Numbered from the stretch's first letter, positions 44,561 to 58,144 are shown. The stretch is 64,000 nucleotides of DNA from Mauremys mutica (GCF_020497125.1 NC_059072.1:277866045-277930044); one strand, 5' to 3'. A program made the numbers and translations. The notes: generated by a model from the sequence alone, not told the origin.

Positions 44561-47500
44561 TATGTTTTAAACTTTTTGTCTAAAAAAATACTTTGCCCTT
44601 TTTTTGGTGTGTTAAATATTAAATTTATAAATAAGCTGTTTTACAATCTCTTAAACAAGAAAAAAAATGTTCCATCTGAAAAATTATTTCATGTTTTTCG
44701 TTAGAGGCAAAAATAAATAACAAGGAAGGATATTCCAACCAATGTGAAATCAAGATACTCTGAGACTGTTGGGGAGAAGAAAACTAAATTTTGGATAAGA
44801 CGAAAATACACACCATAAGAAATACTAGGAGACAGCTGTAACACCAAATTCTTCTTCCTCATGGTTTTAAACCACATGCTTATTGACTGTCTGGGTAGAA
44901 TGACCAGACAGCAACTGTGAAAAAACAGGATGGGAGTGGGGAGTAATCGGCATCTATATAAGATAAAATCCCCCAAAACAGGACTGTTCCTATAAAAATG
45001 GGACATCTGATCACCCTATGTTTGGGTAATGAAGAAAAGTGTGGTGGACCCAGACATTTCCACCATGTATTTTTTCATCATGAAAGAGGATGGTTTCCAT
45101 TTTGAAACTGTGGTGAAAGACATAATTATTTCCATCATTTAAATCTATCTGCATTCAGATTGGAGGTGATACATATTTCTGAAGCAACAGAAAAAAAAGA
45201 GAGAGCCAAGGAGCTGGAATGATTAGCTCTTTTAGTTTTAAAGCCCCTCTGTGCGACCTTTTCCTGATGCTGAAGACAATCCTGATGGGAATATTTCAGT
45301 TCCCTTGCAAAAAGCTCTTATATCAAGAAGGTATATTTTTAGTCTAAAAATCTTTTGTAATCAGAGTTCAGTCTTCAAACTAATAAAATAAAATGATTCA
45401 TTCATTGCCTGATGGGCCCCAGGAATGACAAGTCTTCCTGGAGAAGGGAGTATTTTAGCAGCATAAATTGCCTGCTAGCACGCACAGCCCAGCCCAGCCC
45501 AGCAGTGGTGGGGTCAGGACACACAAGAGATACAGTGATTAGCTACATCTCCTTATTACCATCCTCCAGTGCGGCTCCTATGAAGTCTCTGCTAGAGCTT
45601 AAAGCTGCTTCCTGGTGGAATTCCAGCCTATCCTGATGCAGAGGTGAAAAGTGCATAGCCATGGGACTAAATCAAGCCTAGAATCTAATGTCCTGAAGGC
45701 ATGTCAGAGGATGTAAATTAACATCCTTATTTGGAACTTAATTACAAAAGGATGGATCATCTGATGTTTCTAAATGGACAAAACTCTAGTAATTGCAGGA
45801 TTATTCCCTATTGAACATTGGCAGAGATATATATTGACTAGGTGGCATCTTTTATTTTTACATGTAATTTCCTTGAAAACTGTAAACAATGCCTTTTCTG
45901 GGGAAGAAAATACTTCGTTTGTTGCTGGTCTTGAAGGATCTAAAAGAATAGCTTCATTTTAATAAAAAGAATATTGTCGAGGACATGCTGGTAACAATTT
46001 CACCTTTCTTGAAGCTAAAGTCTCCCTGGACTATAAAGACTCACCAAACATGTTGTTGCCCATAGTTTTTTATGGTCTAGGTCAGAATGTGCAGATTTAA
46101 TAATTGCTTCAGGGTGAAAGCAGTATTAGTACAGCCTAGAAAACCTATTGTTCTGAAGCTCTGTTAACAGAATTCTTGTGAGCTGAACTGCCCAACTCAA
46201 AGGCTTTACTAAACAGTTATCTTTGTCTGGCAACTGGACCTAATATTTCCAGTAGTTTATTTGCTGTTGATTTAAGATTTGTAGTGATCCTACCCAGTAT
46301 GATGATCAGTAGGTCAAACTTTAATGTGTACACTGCCGAGGAAAAAATATTTTTTTTCTCTTGGCCATGGAATACCACTTTCCTCAGGCTGCCATTCGTA
46401 CACTTTCAGAACATGACTAAGATTATATTTGATGATACTGAGGCTGTGATCTGTTATTCCATGCTTGTTCAGGTTTGGATAAGAAAACTCTCCTTCTGTG
46501 CAGGAATGATAAAAATAGCTGTCTCAGTGAACAAAGATTGTTCAGTCCTTACTCTCTTAGTGGAGCAAATGTTCAAAATCTGGAAAAGGGAAAGGGAACA
46601 TGAAAGCTCAGACATTAATGCCACACTGACTGCACCATCATTTCCCTTTTGTGTCAGTAAGACTTAATGATCTATACGTGCATGAGTTGTTCCAACTCTC
46701 TTCTCCAAGCTACAGAATACAAATGTCACATATGGACTGTGTGCTTACCAGTCACCTGAGGCCAAAATACAATGTGCTCCTTACCTTTCTTGTAGTCTGA
46801 TCCATAACAAAGCTACAAATAGCATACATTAATAAAGGACTTCTCTGACTTTATACGGTACATTGAGCCAGAACACTGATCATTATGTACAACAAGAGGG
46901 AATATTCGTCTGCTGTGTTTTCTTATTGAGGGAATATGAGACCATACTATCAGACTACATGGGATTTGAAGGTGACTTTGTTGTTGTTTAATTGTGATAT
47001 GATTTTAAGCATTTCTCAAATTGTTTCATAGCCCACCAGTGTTTGGCAGGATGTTTAGTAGTTTTCCACAGAGAGCTAACTGATCACACAGCAGTGGCTC
47101 CACCATATTATCTCCAACTTAAAAATTACATTAAAAAACAACTATTAACGCAATAAATACATTCCCATGTAAGCAACTGCTTTCCACAGACACACTGTAT
47201 TGTCAGAAATGTATTAGGTGCCCATGAATGAATGGGAAAGTGGTCTGTGTGATCAGGAATAGGTAGGGAGATGTGCCCACTGTTAAAATGTATGAAAGTT
47301 GGAGAACCTCATGTTTAAACACCTACAGGATACCCCGGTATAAGAACTCAGTGCACTGAAATCAAATGTGTGCTCTATACTATGTAGAAAAAATCATCTT
47401 TGCTTTTTTATTTGCTAACATATATATGGTTTATTTGACATTGATTACCGTCACCTACATTAAGGAGATATTTTATTTTTCAAAAATGTAATTTCCTAAA

Positions 47501-49690
47501 AATATTGTTTGACTGAACATTAATTTAGCATTTATATTCAGCACTAGATGGCACTCTGAATTTAAACTGTGATGCACTCTTTTTCTCCTTAGAATACAGG
47601 GAGCATATTACCTCTGTTCTATAATTAAAATCCATCATACGGAGTAATCAAATATTTTTGCTTTTTTCCAATTACAATGGTAGGATGTCTCCTACGGCCT
47701 ATTAGTATGGTACCATATAATAAAAAACATAAGAGAGACTCAATCAACTAACAATGCACTGAGATACTCCACTGAAATTCAGAAGTGTCTTTAATCTAAA
47801 AAAGCATAATATATGATATTTAAATGCTTCTTACAATAATGTAGAGCTTTTTAATTTATAAAACCTTTAGGGCTTAAATTTAAATGTAACCATTACATTC
47901 TATTGTGGAAATAATAAGAACTTCAGTGAATTCTCAGTACTGTGTATATGTAATTCAGAACCATCACACCAAGCCATCCTTGTCCGATTTTGCTCCACTG
48001 AAAGCTATTCTAATGATATCTAGCTTCAGAATATATAATTTATGTGAACATAACAACAAAACAAACAAACATTTAAATCTGTAAATGGATCACTTTCTGT
48101 TCTGGAAATCTTTGTCTGTGATGACTTGGTAAGAGATTAATAAAACAATCTTCTTTCCCCCACCCCCCCGGAAACAATACCAGATCTCTAAGCTTTATGC
48201 TTACCACCATTAGTATCCCAGGACACTTCTGGGCTATCTGCTCTTTTATGCTTACTGCTATAGAGCTTCTAAATAGATATGGCAAGATGTTGAAGTTATT
48301 TTTAAAAAGGTTAGGAACTTCAAATGTTCCACAAATAACTCTGCTTACTGTGCCCCATTCATAAGCAACCCCTATAGGACCCAACCCCCTTATAGTTGTC
48401 GATCCTACTCCATCTAACTTGCAAGTATGGTCAATATAATACCACGACTATCTCCCATACTCTCTCTATATATAGATTGCTCTTCCAATTAAAACCTGAC
48501 CGTCCATCAATACACTCATCCATTATTTGTCATAATGGAAGATCTTATAAACTATGTAAGGGCCAGATCAGAGGCATTTCCCCCATTTATACTAAAGAGC
48601 CTTTGACTCCTACTTGCTATTCACATATAGACCAAGAATGCTCCTCCAAAGGTCCAATTTTTAAAACCGAATTATCCAGTATGATTGCTCCAGAAACACT
48701 CAAAGGCAAACTGGGCCACACTGCTACATTGTAAAGGAAACCAAATTTGTGTCTCTTACATTCTGAGGAGAGGGAAGAGTTTGTGAGTTAAAGTAGCACC
48801 ACCCTATACATTACTCCTTAATTTGGCTCACATTAGCCAACCACCATATAAGAGACCTGCTGTCACAATCCCTGGAAGCCAAAATGAATGTCTAGGGAAA
48901 CATTGAAATCACAGTTTGAATTATTTTGTGATGTTTTTGTTTTCTTCAGTTTGGAATAACCAATTTTTTTCAAGTTCAGTTTAAATTGGGGTTAATACCA
49001 TATGCCCTGGGTCCTGAAAGTGAAAATTGGTAAGGATATACAACTCCCATTGGGATAAAATCGACACTGGTGTGTGTTGGGAGGTTCGTCTTCCCCTAGT
49101 GAGTTCAATGGGAGTTGTGTCCAGATTTTTCACAGTTCAGTATGGCTTCAGTGGGTCCTACAGATGTTCAGAATCTCTCAGAAACATCCCTAATGAATAA
49201 ATGTGTTATCAATATTAACAGCTGACATATTATGCTATTAAATTGAACAGATGTTTTTCAGTATTTTGATAGTGGATATACTCCACTGAGATGTAATAAA
49301 ATGTCATTTGCTAATAAACTATTTTTTTCCTGTGTTGATGTGCAATCATAATCATATCTTTTATTAGAATTAGAGAGAGGTAGAACAGAATTAGAGAAAT
49401 GTTTGTACTTTTAAACATGAATAATGATTAAAACATATAGCTAGTGAATCCATTTATTTCATTTGATATCTATTCATTATGAGAAAACATAGCTGCATTG
49501 CTCAGTGAACACTATGCCACTAAGGTGTATTAGTAATGACAATTCCTAACATTCAAAGGGAATAATACCCTTGAAAGAAAATATTTTTGGGGTTAAAAGA
49601 ATTATTGGCAGAAGAAGCAAATGTGAGCAGAAGAAAGCTGGCTGACTGCAGGGATAGAGACACTGGATTAAGACACTGGAGTCGGACTTG
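44561..49690. other. Unassigned, repeat-poor DNA
   Basis: Five kilobases with no gene and no clear transposon. The longest frame (46284-46667) has no domain and atypical composition. Short inverted pair ACAACTCCCATTGG / CAATGGGAGTTGT at 49040-49120 marks a tiny MITE relic. CCCAG repeats at 45485-45503. Confidence 0.4.
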
Positions 49691-49870
49691 GGAGATCTGA
49701 CTTCAGTTCTTGGCTCTGCCACAGACTTACTCAATGATTTTGGGCAAGTTGTTAAATTTTTCTGTGCTTCAGTTTCTTATCTATAAAATTGGGATTAATA
49801 GTACTCTCCCTTCCTTATAGGGATACTGTGAGGACAAATATTTGTGAGGCACTTGGATTTCAATGTGATG
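49691..49870 (-). repeat. MIR/CORE-like SINE relic
   Basis: GGCTCTGCCACAGACTTACT, TTTTGGGCAAGTTGTTAAAT, CTTCAGTTTCTTATCTATAA, AATTGGGATTAATAGTACT and ATACTGTGAGGACAAAT follow the order of the widespread amniote SINE, in the orientation opposite to the relics at 8305 and 21750. Confidence 0.65.
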
Positions 49871-50164
49871 GGGGCAAATGGGGTATAGGTGGATATCAGG
49901 AACAAGAATGTTCTCCCATGCACTGAAAAAAAAATTGAATGGGGTAGACAATGTCCAGAATGTTGACTCACAAATTAAAGTGGATGCTGCAGAGTGAAAA
50001 GGATTGGAGGAGGGGTGTGGTGGAAAAGGATGCTTTGAAAACTGCATCAGCCCAGCCTGAGAAATTGCCCAAACTGGAAATGAAGTTCATAAAAATAAGA
50101 GAACATGAACCCACCCTCTGTGAATTGGTTCTGAAATGTATATGAGTCTTTTACACAGACCTCA
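49871..50164. other. Unassigned spacer
   Basis: Nothing recognised. Confidence 0.4.
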
Positions 50165-50285
50165 TTATAATCATTATTTTTATACTGCGGTAGTACCCAT
50201 AACATATTAGGGACTAATAAAGTACATATAAAGGCACAGTTCCTGCACTGCAGAGCTCACAATCTAAGATGACGGGCAACACTGC
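50165..50285 (+). repeat. Old SINE-like relic
   Basis: Same segment order as 3629-3800: GCGGTAGTACCCATAACAT, a TACATATAAA piece, CAGTTCCTGCACTGCAGAGC and TCACAATCTAAG. Confidence 0.5.
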
Positions 50286-50371
50286 AAAGGAGGAAGAGAT
50301 GAAGAGATGCATAATACAAATATAGCCTTCTTTTGGTATGAAGGATTAAATGTCAACATAATTAAACTCTT

Positions 50372-50653
50372 AGGGCTTGTCTACACTACTGCTTAAGTGG
50401 ATGTAAGTTATGTCACTCAAGGGTGTAAAAAAGCCACCCCTCTACATGACATAAGTTACATTGAGTTAAAGTGGTGTCTACACTGCACCAGGTGGGTGGG
50501 AGAGCATCTCCCGCCAACACAGCTTCCACCTCTTGTTCAGGTGGAGCAATTACGCTGATGGGAGAGCACTATCCCATCAGCATAGCACGTCTTCATCAGA
50601 TACACTCATCAATGCAGCTGTGCCGCTGTAGCGCGGTAGTGAAGACAAGCCCT
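50372..50653. mobile_element. PIF/Harbinger-like MITE (TTA target)
   Basis: Ends AGGGCTTGTCTACACTACT and GGTAGTGAAGACAAGCCCT are inverted with very few mismatches. With the first and last base taken as target, TTA lies on both sides (50370-50372 and 50653-50655). Inner inverted pairs (ATGGGAGAGCA and TATCCCATCAGCATAG) make much of it foldable. Reverse-orientation relative of 2472-2741. Confidence 0.82.
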
Positions 50654-51333
50654 TATTTATACAGGTGGAGAAACTGACAGGCAGAGAGGCCAAGGGACTT
50701 GAGTAGACCTTCTGTTTGACAAACATGTCACTGAGCTTATTCTGAATGTCCCTATCTGTGAAATGATGTGAGAGAATGGTCCTGCTCTTCTTAGGGATAA
50801 TTAAACTGTGTTTTAAAATACTATATACATTTAAAATATTATTAAAGCCAGACAGGGCCATTCTTATTTATTTATTGTGTAGTTTTTGTTCATCCTGTTA
50901 GAACATGTAGTTCTTGGTGGGTGCCACTTTATCTTCTCCTGACAGTTATTTTAAAAGCCAAAGTGTGAGTTTTTGAGTGAAAGGGCCTTTTGAAGGTGGG
51001 GGTTTTCCCCCAAATGTCCTGGAAATTAAAACTGTGACAAGCATGACATTTGCTGATGGTAATTTCAGAGGGGGGATAAAAGCTCTCCTATTTTACGAAA
51101 GATTTCCAAATTAGAAATAACGATTATTTTTAAAAATGCCACTAATATTTTTTCCTAGTTCTACTATGAAGTTACAAGTATTAAATCAAAAACACAAACT
51201 TTCATTCGCTGATCAGTGATCTTGAGGCTAGCGACACTGTTGCTGAATGAGTTCTGCCTTTTACTAATTAACCTTTTCATGGGTGTCACACCACAAAACT
51301 AAGCCAGGAGATTCCTTCTCCCCCCTCCACTCT
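50654..51333. other. Unassigned DNA
   Basis: Starts with a short SINE-like piece (ATACAGGTGGAGAAACTGAC, 50659-50680), otherwise nothing recognised. Confidence 0.4.
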
Positions 51334-51361
51334 ACCCCACCCCACCCCACCCCACCCCACC
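51334..51361 (-). repeat. (CCCCA)n tract, G-quadruplex-capable
   Basis: Five consecutive CCCC runs spaced by single A (51335-51338, 51340-51343, 51345-51348, 51350-51353, 51355-51358). The minus strand reads (GGGGT)n, enough G-runs for an intramolecular quadruplex. Confidence 0.85.
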
Positions 51362-51867
51362 AAATTTAAGGCTTGAACTCCAAAGACTGGAAAATCATCA
51401 TCTTGGCTGAGGTTCTGTTGAAAATTGATAAGTGATTGTTACAACCATGCCACTGGGCAAATGGAAGCTATTAAAGATATTATATGTGCCTAAAAAGGAT
51501 GCTTGACACAGAGAAATATGTGATGGTTTCTTTTGATACATTATTCATCTATGTGATACGGGGCGGGCGGGGGGATCATTACTACTAATGTTAGATTTAA
51601 AAGTGTACAAAGAGAAGCAAGTGATGAGATCCTGGTAAAGTAAAAGAAATGAGAGCATTATTTTGCTACAGTACATATAGCTTCTGTGAAAAGCAAGTCT
51701 ATGACTAATGTAACTGAAGTGCCTGAAAATCAAATCTTTATAAAAAAAAATATATAGTGAGCAGAAATTCCATTTTCATTCCCAGAAAAGTGAGCCCTCC
51801 ATGGACTGAATCTAGATATGTTAGATTATTCGATTTCTAAACAGATCTCTGAATCAGCTTTAAAAAT
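51362..51867. other. Unassigned DNA
   Basis: Nothing recognised except a short G-rich run (GGGGCGGGCGGGGGG at 51560-51574). Confidence 0.4.
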
Positions 51868-51972
51868 ACAGGGCCAAGTTGTCCACTGGTGTAATCTGGC
51901 AACACTTCAGTGGGAGCGCTACTGATTTACACCCGCTGAGGCTTTCATTCACTGAATCTGGCACCCAGACCA
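51868..51972. repeat. Short palindromic MITE relic
   Basis: GGGCCAAGTTGTCCACTGGT, CACTTCAGTGGGAGC, TGATTTACACCCGCTGAGG and a right end GAATCTGGCACC: decayed inverted halves of a repeat seen also at 18056, 53185 and 58145. Confidence 0.6.
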
Positions 51973-53040
51973 AACTGCAATGTTCAAAGTTACAAATACG
52001 CAGGAAATGGAGCTTATCCTGAACAATGCAAGGAAGTTATTCTACAAAATGTCACTCTAAGCATTCCTCCCCATCACAGACTTAAGCCTGTGCATATATT
52101 AGAACCACTTGCCTTTCTTTTTAGCTCCTGTCACTGTAAACACAAAAGCTTAATGATGAGGGCTATAAAATTCTGTTTAATGCCTGAATAAACTAGGGTC
52201 TATTATAGCATTAAGGAATACCTGTTAGGGAAAAAACTCTGCTGTTATTATCACCATCATAATATTAACCCTTTCAGTACTGTTGAAAACTGATATGCCC
52301 TGAATAAGAGTCCCAAAGAAGAATATGAATCATTATTTCCATTTTGCAGGCAGGGTAACTGAAGTTCAAGGAGGCTGTTACTTGCCTAAGTTCATGGGAA
52401 AACTCAAACTTTAATGGAACCAGGATTTTACCCTGTAGGTTTAAACAATATATTTGGTCTTTTTGAGTGGGTGGGTAAGAGCCCTTTGTGAAGACTCAGT
52501 TAATGAGTGTGACCGTACAAGCTGAGAACAGATATATGCCAGGCTTGAGGATGATGAAATGTATTATGGAGGTGTCAGTAATAACTTCATAGTTAGGATA
52601 TTTTGAAATTTGAATTTATAGTGAGAAAAATCATATGTACCAAGACCAAATTTGCAATAAGCACATAAGTGGTTAATGATTCAGGTCTATTACTTTTACA
52701 ACAAATTCCACAGACTTCCATCTACTTAACTCACTGCATTTTTGTCCAGGCATTTGGTTAGTGCAGCACCTGCAAAATAGAGGTCACTATGACCCACTTT
52801 ATTCTTAGCACAGGAAAACATTTCTCAAACTACCCTCTCATATCTTGCCATTATGTCTAGAGAAACATGTTTAGCTTTGTGCATTAGTAAATTTTCAGAG
52901 GTGCTATTAGAAGAGTAAATAGAAGTCAACATTCCTTTGTAGTTAAATTATTGCAATGATTTTAAAAAAGCAAGCAAAAAAGGCAAGTGGCAGAATAATT
53001 AACTGTAATTAGTTATGCCTAGTGGAAGATCTAAATAAAT
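51973..53040. other. Unassigned DNA with SINE relic
   Basis: A MIR/CORE-like piece at about 52330-52440 (TTTCCATTTTGCAGGCAGG, GGTAACTGAAGTTCAAGGAG, ACTTGCCTAAGTTCATGG). Otherwise nothing recognised. Confidence 0.45.
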
Positions 53041-53262
53041 GGTGATTATTATGATTTATAAAGCACTGACCTTGTGCTCAGTGCTGTGTAATGTACAAAA
53101 TGAGACAGTGCCCTAACTCAGATTTTGCTGCCTGAAAGGTAAATACGGAGAACATAGGGCATGCTGGGGAACCTGAAAGAGGGAGAGATGTAGCTGTGGT
53201 GTAGCTCCATTGCAGTCCATGAAGCTACACTAATTTACATCAGCTGAGAACCTGGCCATATA
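53041..53262. repeat. Two short repeat relics
   Basis: At 53045-53110 there is a relic of the 3629-type SINE (CCTTGTGCTCAGTGCTGTGT, AATGTACAAAATGAGACAGT). At 53185-53262 there is half of the palindromic MITE seen at 51868 (GTAGCTCCATTGCAGTCCAT, TAATTTACATCAGCTGAGAA, CCTGGCC). Confidence 0.5.
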
Positions 53263-54202
53263 TATATGTGAGCATTGCAAAAGAAGTGTTTTGTTTCTAA
53301 GGGGAAGCTGAATGATGAAGGGAAAGGCAGTTTAGCAACTTTGATGTGGAAAACATTCTACACAAAGTGCTACTGTCCTTGCCACAGTGTGAGTGTTTAT
53401 TCCTGATCTTAGATGTGCATTCACATGTAACCTACCAACCTGCCATTTTGTAAGATGTGCTAAAATAGGCCCCGATTTCTAAGGATGACATGAAGACCGA
53501 GCTCTTCAATGTGACATTTGCCCATATTTTCTATTTGAAATAAAGATTTTAATCAGATGGGACAGTTTCTGTCCTGCTTCCTATGCCTCAGCAGCCAGGC
53601 CTCCTGCAAAACCAAACAAAACAGTGACAATAGGCCTAGGGACCAACTCCCTGAAGTTCACATTGCAATACTTTTTTTTTCCTATTGGCTGGACATTTTT
53701 TCTGAACATTGGTTGTTTAACCTGCAACTGCAGATCTAGTGGTAGAATATCCAGTTCTTAGGCTCTAGGTAAGATTAGAAATCATTCATATTAAAATGAG
53801 TAATATTTTGAAAAGAGACAGTCTTCTCCCACTCATTTCCAGCTCCTGCTCCCTACTTAACCCTGCAGTGGTAGAAGCTTCTGATATACTTAATATGTGG
53901 CATTTCCTTTGTTGGAAAATTCCAGTGTCAAAGGTTCTCATGCTAGGGCACCCCTTTTCTTATCTTCCTAGTTAAAGGAAAGATTATGGTTTGCTAAGGG
54001 CTAGATTGTAATTGCACATGCATGCACGAGTAAGAGATGATACAGAAGGTGGATTCCCAGGAGTAACTTTAGCACGCTTTGTGTCTTAGACACCCTCTGC
54101 AGCAGGATTCTGTCTCTGCTTCCCTCTTGCTCTGGGACAAATTATGATACCTTTTCTGACAGTGCAGCTCTGTTGACTGCTGCTTTGGAGGGTGGGAAGG
54201 AC
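53263..54202. other. Unassigned DNA
   Basis: No gene or clear repeat. The frame 53557-53739 has no domain. Confidence 0.4.
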
Positions 54203-54803
54203 TAAAGGCTAGATTCACAAGGGAGACTTAGTGCCTAATTCCACAAACCCCTCTCAAATTGCTGTCTAACCCTGCAGATGTCTAAAGTCCCCTAGGTGGC
54301 CTTATTTCTGCTACTGGGCATGCACACAGCTGCCTAAGTTCTGACACCACTCAGCAGCTGGGCATCTAACTCATAACTAAATCCTGCCTCTCTCATCCAA
54401 TCCATTGTCTCTGCTTAGAGCACACCTACTCTCCCACAAAGGATGGTTGGAGGAGATATGCCACATTTTACCCAGTAGCCTAGTGGTTAGAGTACTCACC
54501 CTCTTCCTGGAGCAGACATTTGAACCTAGGTCTCCTGCTTTCCAGGTTAGTGCCCTAATTGCTGGGCTATAGGATATTTTGATCTGGGTCTTTCCCTGTC
54601 TCTCTGGTGTGAACTGATTCTTTGTATAAATAATTAAATATTGGCTAGCTTAGGTGACTCCCCGCTGAGTGGGCTGGGTTCTGTGATTCCCTTTTTTAGA
54701 TGACTCCCAGTAGGGAGCTTGGACATCTAATTGGGTATCCAGTCAATAGCAGGGTGCCTAAAAGCTAAACAGTGCATAAGTCCTCCTTGCCAATCTAGCT
54801 CTA
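54203..54803. mobile_element. DNA element with tRNA-like insert
   Basis: Ends TAAAGGCTAGATTCACAAGG and CCTTGCCAATCTAGCTCTAA are inverted repeats with some mismatches. Near the ends are GCCTAA motifs in both orientations. A tRNA-like segment lies inside at 54470-54570 (own entry). Palindromic copies of GACTCCC/GGGAGCTTGG appear at 54655-54725. No transposase. Confidence 0.6.
54470..54570 (+). repeat. tRNA-like SINE head inside DNA element
   Basis: TAGCCTAGTGG (54476-54486) fits the pol III A box exactly, and ATTTGAACC (54518-54526) is a degenerate B box 40 bases later. Flanking text (GGTTAGAGTACTCACC, TTCCAGGTTAGTGCCCTAAT) resembles tRNA-derived turtle repeats. Not a functional tRNA gene: arms do not pair well. 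Confidence 0.55.
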
Positions 54804-57800
54804 AGACTATACATTCTTTGCAGTTCTCTGCCCATTACCAGCACACCTGCTCTGTAGGAGGATGTGGGAGCAAACAGGCATGGAACACTCATTTACCTCA
54901 TAAACCTGGACCAAAGATCCAAGTAGTTTTTGATAGGTGTAAGTGCTGGTGGGCATGTTGTCCAAATCACCATCTAGTTTATGTTTCCTCACTGCCTACT
55001 GAGGACAGTAAGATAAAGCATGATTACTGAAAGCCTGGGCATGACAAAATAAGTAATATTGAGTGAAATGTTCATTTTAAGCCTCTTCTCCGTGGCATTT
55101 TCATCTTTCATTCCATAATGGCAGATTTTCACCTCTATAGAACCTTCACAATCTAGCTATACAGCATTTATTCTAGAAAGCAGATATTTATAGCCATACA
55201 CCTGCCTAAAAGAAACATGTTGCTACAGCTAGGGACTGAAACGGAGAAGGGAATAATTAAATGTTTTTGTGAACAAGTATCAGTAATTTGCTCAGTCAGT
55301 TTTTCATGAAAATGAAACAGTTGGAAAACTAAAACATAATTATCACATAATGCAAAATAAAATCCTCTCCTCCTTTAGTTGTTTTAAATATATGTTATAT
55401 TTTTACTAAACTCTGATATTTTACTAATCACTGCATTAATATTTAGCTCCGGGCAATCCCCATTTTCAAAACCAAAGAAAAAAGAAAGAAAAAGCCAGGG
55501 TTTGCTAATTGATGGTTAGACTGGAATCTATTATAGCTCATTGAATAACTATTTTGAACAAAAAAAAAAGAAATGGAATAATCATAATCATACTGATTGT
55601 TTAATATATTTATGTTTCAACTGCAAAATGTGCCTACCGCAACCTCTTGACATATGAACATCAGCTATAAAACCACATGAATTAAAATATAACTGAAACT
55701 GATAAACTGTCAACACAAGGAAGATCCCAAAGCCAAAACATAACCCTTCCTCAAGTAATTTGATCACGATTATCCTGAGAGAATACAAAAGAACTTGCTA
55801 TATGTCTGGGCTAATGGCTGAACAACATCAGTTCCAGGGGCTGGGTGATTATTACAATACACTACCACACAAAGACTTGAGTTTGGGAACAGCCTCTGGA
55901 GCCACAGTTTATGAACTGGTTGTAGTGCCTTGGGTTGGTTTCAGGCTAACATCTGAATGCTAGAATTCCTTGCTGCATAAAGAATATTTAAATGTGACAA
56001 AATGCATGAACAACAACAACAACAACAACAACAAAAGAGATTGAAAAGGCCAGATACTCAGTCCCAGTATGGCTGCATTGCTCTGCTCTGGTGGTGGAAA
56101 ATAACTGTAATGTTGGTTTGCCTGGGCACAAGAAATTTCCCACAGGAATGGAAAATTCTCAAGTGGTTTAGAGCTGCTGTAGCTCCCCAAGCATAAGGAA
56201 TGTGTAAGAGAAACTTGGAATGGCTGGGGGATTTCTGAATCCTGACAATCCCTAGCTTCTAGAATGGCCATTTGGGGTCATAGGCAACTGGCATAAATTA
56301 GAAGCTTCTTGAACTGGCATCAGGGACCAGCTTGGTCTCCAGCCAACCATGGGCTGGGATGGAGATAAAGGTGTTATAAAACCACATACCCTTGCCCTGC
56401 AACCAAGATGCACAAGTTGCAGCTCAGATATAGCCCAATATTGGATCCAAATAATAAGGGGCGGACAATAAAAGCTATTATAACTAATATTTTAAAACAG
56501 TGATATACAACTGTAATGCAAATGTAACCTTTTAGTATATAATGCCAATTTTTAGGCATGATTCCAGACAGGAATACAATTTAATAGTGATCTATTGCAA
56601 TATAAAGCCAAAGAAAGTATTTTAAAATAGTAAATTGTTGCTTTTCATTTCTCCTTTTCATGTACTTTATCTGGGGGGCAACCAGATCGGTAAGCTTAAC
56701 ACTTGTTATTAAAAATAAATATCATTACTGTAAGCCAAAGTATTGGGAGACTAGAATATTTTTTTGTCCGTAGAGAATGAAGAAACAAACAAAACACAAT
56801 GAAAATAGAGTAGTATTTTTTTAAATGATTCTAAAATCTGTCAGATTTAATACCTTTACGGTTATTTTGAAAGTAAAAGAATATTATTGTGGTAATAATT
56901 CCCATCACAAAAAGCTGAAAACAGTATTATGATATATGTTCTGGTGTTGGCATGGACAGATATTGGATTTAATGATTGTCTGACACAGATTACTTTTAAT
57001 ATAACACACAAATAATATACAGGGTGGGGTGGGATCTAAACAAATCTCAGTGGAAATCTGATTTACTACAAAAATGTAGAATGGAGCAATCAGATCCCAG
57101 ACTTTAAAATGAAAGAGGGAATGTCTGTGTAAAGTATAGACAGGAACAAACTAGGAAACAGGCTTATAGATGGGTACAAAAAAGAACCATAATCTGGGGA
57201 AAACTGAGGGTTTGGGATCTGTATCCCCAGATTCAAACCCTGTCACTGGGGTTTGGATATCGGGTCAGATCTAAAAGTAGAAGGGGCCTGATAACTGGTT
57301 CCAAAGTGGACATGACAGAAATTGCAGAAGAACAGCCATTCTTATGATCTATGGGTCCCAAGGAGTAGAAATCTCCTGTGACTGGCTGATCATATGAACA
57401 TTCTGATATTGGGATCCCAAATCTAATGAGAAGAGCTTGCAAGATTTTAATGTTGTTGAATTCAAACCTAAATCTTAACCTTAGAATAGAGCTACACTAC
57501 CTTATACCTTCTTACAACTTCGTGTAGAATGATCCTTAACATATAAATTAAACCAAAAGGAACTCCCTTACTCCTAGGTAGATATTCCTTACTCATGGTA
57601 GTAGGTCAAAGACAGCCTGACTGAGGTAATATTTATAGCCTTTTGTCTCACTTCAGAATGTGTCCCCTTGGGCACTGCTATTGTTTCTTTAATACATCAT
57701 TTTCTATCCTATGGAAAATATAAACTTGATAATGATAAGGAGGATCTTTTGCTAGGTTAACAATTAACACAGCTTGCATCAGCTCCTTGAGCCTTTTAGG

Positions 57801-58144
57801 TCACATGGCTGTGATTTCATGCTAATATTCTACTAAAAATATTCTCAGTTTTTGACATAATGCTGGCTTCTGAATAACAGTCTTATTCCTTTCTCCCTTC
57901 CTATTGCAAAATGGAGAACAGTTTAATTGTTAAAGTAGATTTAACTTATGATAAACATGACCTAAATTTGAATACATTTTATACAAGCATTAGAAAAGTT
58001 GTTGTTGTTCATTCAATAGGGTTGATTCCAAGTACACACACACAAAAAAAAAAAAGGGAGAACACATTTAAGGCATTTTAGCAGTTGCAGATAAGAGTAT
58101 TATTATCTTCAACTTTACCTAGCATTTTTGCAAAAAATATACAG
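54804..58144. other. Unassigned, repeat-poor AT-rich DNA
   Basis: No gene and no clear transposon. Simple runs only, such as A-runs at 55559 and 58047. Confidence 0.4.
56010..56033. repeat. (AAC)n microsatellite
   Basis: Eight AAC/CAA trinucleotides; they produce poly-Gln in one frame. Confidence 0.93.

Noticed and set aside
44701..45006. 101-codon minus-strand frame
   Set aside because: Hydrophobic chance frame in AT-rich DNA, without domain or splice context.
46284..46667. 127-codon frame as an exon
   Set aside because: No domain, no convincing splice sites at its ends; frame of this length is expected by chance in 64 kb.
51334..51361. Interstitial telomere repeat
   Set aside because: Unit is GGGGT, not the vertebrate TTAGGG.
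54470..54570. tRNA gene
   Set aside because: A box is good but the B box and cloverleaf are not; part of a repeat.
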